Assembly: GCA_023421075.1 (NCBI GenBank)
Contig: JAEZUM010000084.1
Location: 1-64,000, forward strand
DNA from: Bacillota bacterium
GTDB lineage: Bacteria; Bacillota; Clostridia; Lachnospirales; Lachnospiraceae
Length of the DNA: 64,000 bases
Reading direction: 5' to 3'
The notes under the pieces: model-generated
The model's input: the letters and a program-made list of their open reading frames with translations, nothing else
Databases searched by the model: none
What the model was told of the DNA's origin: nothing
In this document: positions 16,578-25,132 of the stretch, piece after piece
Layout: each line of letters opens with the position of its first letter
How positions within the stretch are numbered: position 1 is the first letter of the stretch
Position numbers and translations under genes: made by a program

Positions 16578-17582
16578 TCAATGCAGACGTACCGAATCTC
16601 GTTCTACGATACTGCAAGGAATATAAATACGTTGCTGAGGAGTCTTACTGTTTTCGATACGATAACGAAGTTGTTCATATGATTTTTCTGCAATTATCTT
16701 TGTATTGATGTCGATTGTGGTTAGCTTAGGAATTGAGTTCTCTGCAAGCTCCGTATTATCAAAACTAATAATGGAGATATCCTCAGGAACTTTTATGTTC
16801 TCCATATTAAGTCTCTGAATCAGAAAGTAAGCAGACCTGTCACAATGACAGACAAAAGCGGAAGGTAATACCTCGGGTAGCACAGTATCAAGGCTATATA
16901 TACCTGTTGCTAGATTGTTATTCGCTAGCTGCCAGCCGGGATTATAAATAAGGTTATTGGAAGCCAGAGCCTTCTGATATCCGAAGAAACGATCCGATAT
17001 ATTGGAGGTTTGACTTGGAATACCCACAAAGCCTATATTAGTATGGCCTTTTTCGATTAGGTAATTTGTCGCGATATATCCGTTAAAGAAGTTATCTGCT
17101 ATCACACAGTCATAGTTTAAATCAGGTTTATTAAAATCGATCAATAGGATTGGTAGATCAAGCTCTCCAATGCTGCAGATATATTTATCCTTCATTTCTC
17201 CGGCAATAAATATCCCGTCACATTCTTTTAAGCTTGATATATTCGGTATGGTGCAATTGCTTTCATCTTCATTGTTTATTATATATAGAGTCAATACAAG
17301 ACCATCTTTATGACAGGCTTTATTTAAATAATAAAATATTGTGGTATAGAAGCTATCGCTTTCAAGAAAATATCGTTTCGGTACAATAAATGCTAGATTA
17401 TTGCTTAGGGATTGATTTTTGTTCACGGTTTTTAGGTATCCTAAATCGTTTGCTGTCTGAATAATTTTCTTGCGCAATTCCTCACTTACATATTGCTGAT
17501 TGTTAAGAGCTTTATAAACAGTGACCTTTGAAATATTCAAGTAATCAGCTATTGTCTGCATAGATATTTTATTGTTTTTCAA
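16578..17582 (-). CDS. LacI-family transcriptional repressor
   Basis: A 334-residue regulator starting at a TTG (17582) behind GAGGAAG. The N-terminal helix-turn-helix TIADYLNISKVTVYKALNN and hinge are typical, followed by a periplasmic-binding-protein-like sugar domain ending FDNTELAE and a dimerisation segment. It is divergent from the DUF1861 and PL8 genes. Two identical palindromes GTTAGCTAAC lie in the shared intergenic region, so it likely represses these genes and itself until a glycan-derived sugar binds. The inducer is unknown. Confidence 0.9.
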   Translation of the reverse strand: MKNNKISMQTIADYLNISKVTVYKALNNQQYVSEELRKKIIQTANDLGYLKTVNKNQSLSNNLAFIVPKRYFLESDSFYTTIFYYLNKACHKDGLVLTLYIINNEDESNCTIPNISSLKECDGIFIAGEMKDKYICSIGELDLPILLIDFNKPDLNYDCVIADNFFNGYIATNYLIEKGHTNIGFVGIPSQTSNISDRFFGYQKALASNNLIYNPGWQLANNNLATGIYSLDTVLPEVLPSAFVCHCDRSAYFLIQRLNMENIKVPEDISIISFDNTELAENSIPKLTTIDINTKIIAEKSYEQLRYRIENSKTPQQRIYIPCSIVERDSVRLH

Positions 17583-17628
17583 GATTCTTCCTCTCCCTAT
17601 TTCGATGCTAAATTTAATAATTATTTAT

Positions 17629-17657
17629 ATTATACTAGTTAGTTGACAAAAAAACAA
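17629..17657 (-). promoter_or_regulatory. Promoter of the lacI-type gene
   Basis: On the minus strand, TTGTTT (17652-17657) and TATAAT (17629-17634) are 17 bases apart, about 45 bases upstream of the TTG start. One GTTAGCTAAC palindrome lies just upstream. Confidence 0.55.
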
Positions 17658-17669
17658 TAATAAGACTTT

Positions 17670-17679
17670 GTTAGCTAAC
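17670..17679. promoter_or_regulatory. LacI-type operator, copy 1
   Basis: The 10-bp palindrome GTTAGCTAAC is repeated exactly at 17798. LacI-family operators are short palindromes of this kind, and this copy lies between the divergent promoters. Confidence 0.6.
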
Positions 17680-17753
17680 GATAAGGCTTGGAGACAACCT
17701 TTGTGGTTTATATTTCGGAAGTGCTATGAGTTTTAAATAATAAATAGAATATG

Positions 17754-17782
17754 TTGACATCTTTTTATTACTTGTATATAAT
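17754..17782 (+). promoter_or_regulatory. Consensus sigma-A promoter for the DUF1861-PL8 operon
   Basis: TTGACA (17754-17759) and TATAAT (17777-17782) are separated by exactly 17 bases, a perfect consensus promoter. Expression must therefore be held down by a repressor, consistent with the operator just downstream. Confidence 0.8.
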
Positions 17783-17796
17783 AATCCTATAAATAA

Positions 17797-17808
17797 TGTT
17801 AGCTAACA
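17797..17808. promoter_or_regulatory. LacI-type operator, copy 2
   Basis: The 12-bp palindrome TGTTAGCTAACA begins about 15 bases after the -10 element, where a bound repressor would block initiation. With copy 1, about 128 bases away, it could support looping. A weak cre-like sequence (GGAAACGATTAA) follows at 17843-17854. Confidence 0.65.
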
Positions 17809-17907
17809 TAGGAAACAAAACAGGGAACAAAAATAAATAAGTGGAAACGATTAATATTCAGAGGTACAAGCTTAAATATAAAGATTATACGATACGGGAG
17901 GATTACT

Positions 17908-18861
17908 GTGAGATTGTTAGAGCAAAGAGTATTATTTGAAAAAGAGAAAAGGGTATATGAAAGTAATAAATTAAAGTTTCTTGGTGTAGATGGTTTTGAT
18001 GTCTATAACTCCTCTGTCCCGTTTTGGTGGAATGGCAAGAAATATATCTATGGAAGAGTGGAGAAGCGGGAAGATTGGGCAAGGTCCTGGGTGAGACTAT
18101 TTGAAGAGACAGATCAGGATGAATGGACCCTGGTACAAGGTGATATGATCTACCAATTGGAGGATCCTTATATAGCAATTATCAAAGAGGAGCTGGTTCT
18201 TGGCGGAACCCATGTAAGGAAGCGTCAAGGAATGATAGACACCTATTATGGCTATTTTTATAAGGGAAAAGACATTCATGATTTGGTTTACTTTACTACC
18301 GGACCGGATTATATGAAAGACATACGTCTTGTTGAATTGAGTGATAAGAGAATCGGTGTATTCTCCAGACCAAGGAGTGAAGAAATCAGAGCGCTGCATG
18401 GCAGTGAATCAATTATTGGCTTTACGATTATCAATGATATTAGTGAGCTAAATGCAGAAATCATTAATAATGCAATTAAGATTGAAGGATTATTTGAGAA
18501 GGATGAATGGGGAGGATGTAATCAGTGCTACCTTCTTGATAGTGGCAAGATAGGTGTGATAGGTCATATGAGCTATAAAAAGACGGATGATGACGGCAAT
18601 GATATTCTGGTTTATATGAATATATCCTTTGTGTATGATTTCGAAGAGCATATGGCTTTGGATTTGAAGATTATAGGAACAAGAGACTGCTATCCGATGG
18701 GGCCTGCGAAGCGTTCCGACTTGGTTGACTGTGCATTTACCTCGGGAATCGTGATGAGAGAGGACGGTAAAGTAGATCTATACAGCGGAATTGGTGATAC
18801 GGAGATGGGTCGTATCATTATCGATTATCCCTTTGAAGGATATGGAAAAATTATTTCTTGA
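17908..18861 (+). CDS. DUF1861 family protein (glycosidase-like beta-propeller)
   Basis: A 317-residue protein matching the DUF1861 family: repeated short beta-strands with motifs such as FLGVDGFDVYNSSVPF, LEDPYIAII, RPRSEE, GGCNQCYLLDSGKIGVIGHMSY and the C-terminal YSGIGDTEMGRIII. By family the fold is a five-bladed propeller related to GH43/GH130-type glycoside enzymes; no reaction is firmly assigned. There is no signal peptide, so it acts in the cytoplasm, probably on oligosaccharides released by the surface lyase encoded next. The LacI-controlled promoter lies upstream. Confidence 0.75.
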   Translation: MRLLEQRVLFEKEKRVYESNKLKFLGVDGFDVYNSSVPFWWNGKKYIYGRVEKREDWARSWVRLFEETDQDEWTLVQGDMIYQLEDPYIAIIKEELVLGGTHVRKRQGMIDTYYGYFYKGKDIHDLVYFTTGPDYMKDIRLVELSDKRIGVFSRPRSEEIRALHGSESIIGFTIINDISELNAEIINNAIKIEGLFEKDEWGGCNQCYLLDSGKIGVIGHMSYKKTDDDGNDILVYMNISFVYDFEEHMALDLKIIGTRDCYPMGPAKRSDLVDCAFTSGIVMREDGKVDLYSGIGDTEMGRIIIDYPFEGYGKIIS

Positions 18862-18962
18862 CAATGGATTTAAGCTTTGTGTGAATACAGCTGCATGATA
18901 GGGGATCATTCAATTAAACAGACATAAAGCAAGTAAGTAGCAATTATTAAAGGAGGAGAATT

Positions 18963-21900
18963 ATGGGGAAAAGAATGAAAAGGAGAAGATGGATTTTCAA
19001 TCCGCTGAAAAAGGTGATAACGTTTTTATTGGCTCTTGCGCTAATATTTACAACCTTGTCGACACTAAGATTCACACCGGTATCTACAACAGCTGCAGCA
19101 TCTGAATTATCTTCAGCAACTCTGTCGGATGAGGAGAGTTTGCAGATAATCAAGGATAGGATCAAAGAGAAGTTTTTAGGTAGTGATGCTTACCGCGTGG
19201 TCAGTGGCTCTGATATTTTTGGATATATATCAAAGTCGATGGAGTATGCAACTTCGATTCAGCCAAACGGCAGCTGGTCGGATGTAAATTATGCTGATCG
19301 TACCAATAGTGCAAATGGAACTTTGTGGAGTCCATATCATGCATTATACCGTATAACAGCAATGGCAATGGGATATAATCAGCAAGGGAATGAAGCATAT
19401 CAAAATCCTGTCATAAAGGATGCGATAGAAAGGGCATTGACTTATTGGGACAGTGTTAAGCCTTCCTCCACAAACTGGTGGGAGAATGAAATTGGGCAAG
19501 CCATGTGTATGGGTGTGACAGGCATCTTTATGGAAGGCATCATAAGTAAAGAGAGCCTGGATATCTGCGTTAACTACAATAAGGGCCGTCTGGATCCCGT
19601 TGGTGCAAATGGTGTTTGGAGAACCCAGGATTATTTATATAAAATGCTGGTACGCAATAATTACCCTGAGATAATAAAAGGAATTTCAACTCTGGCGAAA
19701 ACACTGGCAGTCGATGAAACAGGAACAGCGACGGAGGCGGTTCAGGCAGATGCAAGTTTTTACTGTCATGGTGCAAAGTTATATAGTGAAGGGTATGGAA
19801 TGGCTCAGTTTAACATGGTGGCAACGTGGGTCGGGTATACCAGCGGAACTAATTTTGCATTTTCGGAAGAAGGCTTAAAGGGATTAGAATTTTACATACT
19901 GGATGGTACCAGATGGATGATCCGAGGAGAGTTTGGGTTCCTGTACCTTGGATATCGAAGGTATAATACAATTGAAGGAGTCGGTAGTTATGCAGCCGAT
20001 ATTCTTCCCGGGATGATGGTAATGGCACAATATGATACCGACCCGGATCGCAGAGCCAAATACCAGAAGGTGGTTGATAACATAAAGGGCATTGCGGCGA
20101 CAAACGGACTGATTGGGAACAAACATTTCTGGCGGTCGGATTATAGCTCCCATATGCGGGATAATTTCGGTATTATGACTAAAATGAGTTCAAGCCGTAT
20201 TAACGGTGGAGAATACCGTTCCACCTTCCGTTCGTCCGTAGGAAACGAGATATATTGGAATGCGGCAGGAACGACAGCAATCTTTGTAAATGGACATGAG
20301 TATACGGATTTGGTTCCGGCTTTTGACTGGTCGCATTATCCGGGTACCACTGCTCCTTATGAAAAGATGCCCTACTCTTTGGAATGTAGATTCAATGCAA
20401 ATTCAAGCTTTGTAGGCGGAGTATCCGATGGCATGTATGGTGCATCCGTATTTACGCAGGATATGGATAGTACGGTAGCACGCAAAGGATATTTTTACTT
20501 TGATAACGAAATGGTGGCTTTAGGTTCCGGAATATCCTCAACACGTCCTGTTGAGGTTCATACCACAATTAATCAGGGAATTGCAAAGGAAAATGCATCC
20601 GTTGATGGTATTCCGGTTCCAAAGGGTACTGCTTCGGTAACATATACAAATCCGAAATGGGCCTATAATGATCAGATAGGATATGTGTTTCCTGAGAACT
20701 CCAATGTCAGTGTCTCGAATATGGATCAGACAGCAAGTTGGTTAAACCAACCGGCACAAACCAAGCAGGCATTTACGCTTTTTCTTAATCACGGTATTAA
20801 CCCAAGTAATGCATCGTATGCTTATGTCGTAGTTCCAGGAAAGACTTCTACTGAAGTGGAAGCATACTCACAAAATATCCCGGTTCAAATTTTGGCTAAT
20901 ACAACAAACCTGCAGGCGGTAAGAAATGAAGGTTTAAAGCAGACACAGATGATCTTTTACACTGCTGGCAGCTTTGAATACCGTACCGGTGCTACCATAA
21001 CCGTAAATCAACCTTGCCTGGCTATTGTTGATGAAAGCTTAGGAACACCAAAAGTAACAATAGCAAATCCTGATGTACCCGGCTTAGTAGTTGACGTAAA
21101 AATAATTGACCAAACTGCCGGCGAAACATTATATGGAAGATACAATGTAGGCAGTGGAATTCATTTAGGAGAATCGATTACGCAGACGTTAACCAATGTT
21201 CCTCTTACTGCCAATAATATTGTTGCAAGCTCATTTTTACCTGGATACGCTTCTTTTAATGCAGTAGATGACCTGGTGGATACATCATGGCGCTCAGAAC
21301 CGGACGAAAGCCAATATCTAGTATACAATTTAGAAACTCCTAAGTCTTATGTTGACAAAGTCACGATTAATTGGGGTGATAACTATGCAAAAGAATATAT
21401 CGTTCAATATTCTATGGATAATGTGAATTGGACGGATGGATGTTTGCAATGGAATGGAAGTGGCGGACAGGAAGTAATTGATCTACCCTATGTAAAAACG
21501 AATTATATCCGTATTTTATTACTCTCAAGTAATAATAAAAATGGATATGAGATTAAAGAATTAAAAGTAAATAACTCTGTAAATAGAGCATTATTAAAAG
21601 CTACGTCAGCAAGTGGATCAGCAAATTCAGGACAAGTAGCACAATATGCAGTGGATGGTGAGGGGAGCTCACGATTTGCAGCAAATAACTTGGCTACTGC
21701 TTGGTGGCAAGTTAATCTAGGGCAAAAAACACCGGTTAGAACCATTCGAATCTCGTGGGAAAGCACTTATGCTACGAGCTATAAAATTCAAAAGTCAGAT
21801 GATGGATCTACATGGACAGACGTTAATACCTATACATGCACGAAGCCGGGTTGGCAGGTTTTAAATATTCCTGAGGGGAGTATTTATTCACAATACATTC

Positions 21901-24900
21901 GATTACAATGTGTAAGTAGGGTAGGAACTGCATATGGTATGTCATTTTATGAATTTGAAGCATTTTCAGAGGCTGACATACCAGCTCCACTGCCAAATTA
22001 TGGAGGGAGAACGAACCTGGCCTATAATAAGACAGTAACATTGGAGTCATATTATAATGGTTCTACGGTAGAGTCAGCTAAGACTACAGCGATTGTTACC
22101 GATGGTAATTATGGTACAAAGGATAGTACCGGTAGAGGAACTGCAGGTACAACAACACGCAGCTTTTACATTGATTTGGGCGAATCGAAACAAGTGAATG
22201 AAGTGAAGCTTTACTGGGAAGTAAATACGGCAGATGTATATTTACAATATTCGGATGATGCAGTTAATTGGGTACCGATTACTCATGTCGCAAGAGCATA
22301 TGTCGTAAATAAAATTGACGATATAATTTTCAAACCAGTGACAGCTCGTTATTTACGTGTTTATGGTGTAATTGCCACACAATATGGGTTAGGTATCTAT
22401 GAGATAGAAGTATATGGTGATTACTCTTATAAGCTGAACAATCATTCGATTACGTTAAATAAGGGAGAAACCCTGGATTTAACTGCCGAATTATCTCCAT
22501 ATGCAGCTACCGACGTAATCGAATTAAAATCATACAATACAGATGCTGTAATGGTTACTACACCAGGAACGACAGGAACTCCTGAAGCAGGAGGACAAGC
22601 AACGTATTCTGCAGCGCTTCATGCTATTTCAGGAGGTACTTCCGTTATTATAGCCCGCCACTCGGCTGGTTCGGAATATGATTTGTGCACAGTAAAGGTT
22701 AATACATATAAAGGAGATCTGCAGGCACTCTACGATACAGCAGTGCTATTAGACCAGAATGACTATGTTTCTTCTTCCTGGTCCGATTCCAATATCGATA
22801 ATGTTTTATTAAATGCCAGCAGTTTATTAAGTGATAATAATGCAACGCAGCGACAGGTTGATACTATATTACAGACCCTGCAAACGTCAATAAATGCATT
22901 GGAGGAAAAGGCAAATAAATCTGCTTTAATAGAAGTTATGTCTCAAATAAAAGCATTAAAGCAAGCAGATTATACTCCTGAAAGCTGGGAAAACGCTGAT
23001 TTTGGAAGCTTGCTTGCCACGGCTGATTCGGTTTACTTTAATGAAAATGCCACACAGCAAGATATAGACTCTATTATTGATGTGTTAATTACAGCGAGGA
23101 ATGGGTTGGTTAACAATCCCGGTAATACAACAGACCCTTCCGAAGTTACTGGATTAACCGTGGTTGCCGGTGATGGGCAACTTACCTTAACATGGATAAA
23201 CCCGACTGATTTAGACTTTGACCATGTTATAGTGACCGGATCAGCCATAACAGCACAGAACATAGGTGGAGGAGTAAATAGTACAACAGTCACTGGACTT
23301 ACCAATGGAATAACCTATACCATCGTTCTGCAGACGGTGGATACGAACGGAAATATATCAACCGGAGTAAGCATAAACGGAACACCGACTGACATAATTA
23401 TGCCTGATACAACAGCACCTTACGAAGTTACCGGAGCAATGGTGATTGCCGGTGATGGACATCTAACTTTAATATGGATGAACCCGACTGATTTGGACTT
23501 TGACCATGTTATAGTAACCGGTTCAGCAATAACAGCACGGAACATAGGCGGAGGAGTACGCAGCACAACAATAATGGGACTTATCAATGGAATTACATAT
23601 ACCATCGTTCTGCAGACAGTTGATTCCAACGGAAATATATCAACAGGAGTAAGCGTAATAGGAACACCGATAGCACCTGTTTCAACTCCTGTGACACCTA
23701 TTCCAGCACCTGGTTCTTCACAAGCATCAAATCCGGAACCGGTGAAAGAAGTTGTTGAAGGTCATACTATTAAAGTAGAGGCACCTGTAGTGGATAAAGC
23801 CACTGGAATAGCAGATGCAGTAATCATACAGACGGAGGTATTTAATAAGGCTCTGAGTAATGCTGTAGTTAATAGTGATGGTACGAAAACTGTTTCCATG
23901 GAAATACCGAAAGTAGAGGGTGCGGTGAAATATTCTGTACAACTTCCAAAATCAATACTTGCTTCTGATAGCAAAGAGGTTAATGTTGAGATTAAAACTG
24001 AGCTTGGAACAATGGTAATACCCGAAAACATGCTAAAGACAGTTGACACTACGAACGCAAGTAAAATAGAGATTAGTATTTCTGAAGCTGATATCCCTAA
24101 ACTTGATGGGAAAGCATTAAAGGCGATTGGAAATCGCCCTGTGGTTGACTTGGAAGTGAAAGTAGATGGCAAGGCTATCGCATGGATGAATACAAATGCA
24201 CCGGTAGTTGTTAAGATACCATATAATCCCACATCGGATGAACTGGCAAATCTGAATTATCTTGTAGTATGGTATATTAATAATGGTGAGGTTGAACAGA
24301 TTCAAGGTGGTAAATACGTTGCTGAAGAAAAAGCGGTCGTCTTTACTACAACGCATTTCAGTAATTACACAATAGCCTTTATCAAAAAGAGTTTTCGTGA
24401 CGTGAAGAAAAATTCATGGATGGAAAAGCCAATCGAAGAACTTGCATCAAACGGAATCATTGAGGGTACATCGGAAATTAACTTTAATCCAAATGATAAA
24501 ATATCAAAAGGAGAGTTTGTAGGATGGCTTGTTAAGACTCTTGGACTTAAAGCAGAATTTGATTCAAATTTCATTGATGTGAAAGAAACAAATAGATATT
24601 ACAACGAAATTGGAATATCAAAGGCTCTGGGAATTACGGTTGGTCATAATAATAAGTTCAATCCTAAAGATAAAATCTCCAGGCAGGATATGGCAGTATT
24701 AGCCATTCGAGCATTGAAGGCTGCTAAGCTGACACTAAAAGTAGGAAAATCAAAGGACATAAGTAAATATACAGATGCAAAGAAGGTTTCCAAATATGCA
24801 ATCGGTGATGTGGCGACAATGGTAAAAATGGGTCTTTTCAAGGGCAATAGTAATAATACATTGAACCCCACAGGAAAATTGACAAGAGCAAAAGCAGCAC

Positions 24901-24932
24901 AGGTACTATATCAGATTTATTTGCTGAAATAA
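18963..24932 (+). CDS. Surface polysaccharide lyase family 8 enzyme with CBM, FIVAR, FN3 and SLH domains
   Basis: A 1989-residue secreted enzyme with a signal peptide (about residues 1-43). The PL8 catalytic toroid contains NWWENEIG (171-178), and the triad is Asn216 (GANGV), His269 and Tyr278 (FYCHGAKLYSEGYG). The central beta region has FYFDNEMVALGSGI near 510. Three F5/8-type carbohydrate-binding modules follow (about 752-870, 876-1003, 1016-1153). Then come an Ig-like domain, two FIVAR repeats (1249-1384), two near-identical FN3-like repeats (1390-1569), a Pro-rich linker, a beta-rich domain and three SLH repeats (about 1811-1989) for wall anchoring. PL8 enzymes eliminate uronate-containing polymers such as hyaluronan, chondroitin or xanthan; the exact substrate is not readable. 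The ribosome site is AAAGGAGGAG. Confidence 0.9.
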   Translation: MGKRMKRRRWIFNPLKKVITFLLALALIFTTLSTLRFTPVSTTAAASELSSATLSDEESLQIIKDRIKEKFLGSDAYRVVSGSDIFGYISKSMEYATSIQPNGSWSDVNYADRTNSANGTLWSPYHALYRITAMAMGYNQQGNEAYQNPVIKDAIERALTYWDSVKPSSTNWWENEIGQAMCMGVTGIFMEGIISKESLDICVNYNKGRLDPVGANGVWRTQDYLYKMLVRNNYPEIIKGISTLAKTLAVDETGTATEAVQADASFYCHGAKLYSEGYGMAQFNMVATWVGYTSGTNFAFSEEGLKGLEFYILDGTRWMIRGEFGFLYLGYRRYNTIEGVGSYAADILPGMMVMAQYDTDPDRRAKYQKVVDNIKGIAATNGLIGNKHFWRSDYSSHMRDNFGIMTKMSSSRINGGEYRSTFRSSVGNEIYWNAAGTTAIFVNGHEYTDLVPAFDWSHYPGTTAPYEKMPYSLECRFNANSSFVGGVSDGMYGASVFTQDMDSTVARKGYFYFDNEMVALGSGISSTRPVEVHTTINQGIAKENASVDGIPVPKGTASVTYTNPKWAYNDQIGYVFPENSNVSVSNMDQTASWLNQPAQTKQAFTLFLNHGINPSNASYAYVVVPGKTSTEVEAYSQNIPVQILANTTNLQAVRNEGLKQTQMIFYTAGSFEYRTGATITVNQPCLAIVDESLGTPKVTIANPDVPGLVVDVKIIDQTAGETLYGRYNVGSGIHLGESITQTLTNVPLTANNIVASSFLPGYASFNAVDDLVDTSWRSEPDESQYLVYNLETPKSYVDKVTINWGDNYAKEYIVQYSMDNVNWTDGCLQWNGSGGQEVIDLPYVKTNYIRILLLSSNNKNGYEIKELKVNNSVNRALLKATSASGSANSGQVAQYAVDGEGSSRFAANNLATAWWQVNLGQKTPVRTIRISWESTYATSYKIQKSDDGSTWTDVNTYTCTKPGWQVLNIPEGSIYSQYIRLQCVSRVGTAYGMSFYEFEAFSEADIPAPLPNYGGRTNLAYNKTVTLESYYNGSTVESAKTTAIVTDGNYGTKDSTGRGTAGTTTRSFYIDLGESKQVNEVKLYWEVNTADVYLQYSDDAVNWVPITHVARAYVVNKIDDIIFKPVTARYLRVYGVIATQYGLGIYEIEVYGDYSYKLNNHSITLNKGETLDLTAELSPYAATDVIELKSYNTDAVMVTTPGTTGTPEAGGQATYSAALHAISGGTSVIIARHSAGSEYDLCTVKVNTYKGDLQALYDTAVLLDQNDYVSSSWSDSNIDNVLLNASSLLSDNNATQRQVDTILQTLQTSINALEEKANKSALIEVMSQIKALKQADYTPESWENADFGSLLATADSVYFNENATQQDIDSIIDVLITARNGLVNNPGNTTDPSEVTGLTVVAGDGQLTLTWINPTDLDFDHVIVTGSAITAQNIGGGVNSTTVTGLTNGITYTIVLQTVDTNGNISTGVSINGTPTDIIMPDTTAPYEVTGAMVIAGDGHLTLIWMNPTDLDFDHVIVTGSAITARNIGGGVRSTTIMGLINGITYTIVLQTVDSNGNISTGVSVIGTPIAPVSTPVTPIPAPGSSQASNPEPVKEVVEGHTIKVEAPVVDKATGIADAVIIQTEVFNKALSNAVVNSDGTKTVSMEIPKVEGAVKYSVQLPKSILASDSKEVNVEIKTELGTMVIPENMLKTVDTTNASKIEISISEADIPKLDGKALKAIGNRPVVDLEVKVDGKAIAWMNTNAPVVVKIPYNPTSDELANLNYLVVWYINNGEVEQIQGGKYVAEEKAVVFTTTHFSNYTIAFIKKSFRDVKKNSWMEKPIEELASNGIIEGTSEINFNPNDKISKGEFVGWLVKTLGLKAEFDSNFIDVKETNRYYNEIGISKALGITVGHNNKFNPKDKISRQDMAVLAIRALKAAKLTLKVGKSKDISKYTDAKKVSKYAIGDVATMVKMGLFKGNSNNTLNPTGKLTRAKAAQVLYQIYLLK
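23131..23670 (+). repeat. Tandem duplication of an FN3-like module inside the PL8 gene
   Basis: Two copies of about 255-270 bases (23131-23400 and 23416-23670) share long identical runs, for example around ACTTTGACCATGTTATAGT and ACCATCGTTCTGCAGAC. The high DNA identity points to a recent in-frame duplication and makes the locus prone to copy-number change. Confidence 0.85.
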
Positions 24933-24946
24933 TTTTATAAAGTTCT

Positions 24947-24981
24947 AAAAATGAGGTGGTGATAGACTCCACCTCATTTTT
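24947..24981 (+). terminator. Rho-independent terminator after the PL8 gene
   Basis: The 12-bp stem AAAATGAGGTGG / CCACCTCATTTT encloses a short loop, 15 bases after the stop codon, and runs into a T-rich tail. Confidence 0.85.
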
Positions 24982-25080
24982 GATAGGTATTATCCTTTTG
25001 ATACCACATATTATTGAAGGTTTGAATACTTTGATAGAAGAGTGAGTTCATATGGATTTGTTGCCGTATTATAAACCTTT

Positions 25081-25110
25081 TTGTCGAATTGTCATATGAT
25101 ATCATATAAT
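25081..25110 (+). promoter_or_regulatory. Promoter with overlapping palindrome upstream of the oxidase
   Basis: TTGTCG (25081-25086) and TATAAT (25105-25110) are 18 bases apart. A perfect 14-bp palindrome, ATATGATATCATAT (25094-25107), overlaps the spacer and -10 and could be an operator. Confidence 0.5.
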
Positions 25111-25132
25111 AATGTTTTAAGGGGGTTATTAT

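Noticed and set aside
16481..16708. 75-codon plus-strand ORF over the end of the LacI gene
   Set aside because: Antisense to the 3' end of a clear LacI gene and starting within cassette B.
17841..17855. CcpA cre site upstream of the DUF1861 gene
   Set aside because: Two positions deviate from the usual consensus and the element lies well downstream of the promoter; too weak for its own feature.
23762..24232. 156-codon minus-strand ORF inside the PL8 gene
   Set aside because: Shadow of the real gene, as are the other antisense ORFs within 18.9-24.9 kb; no ribosome site or recognisable protein.
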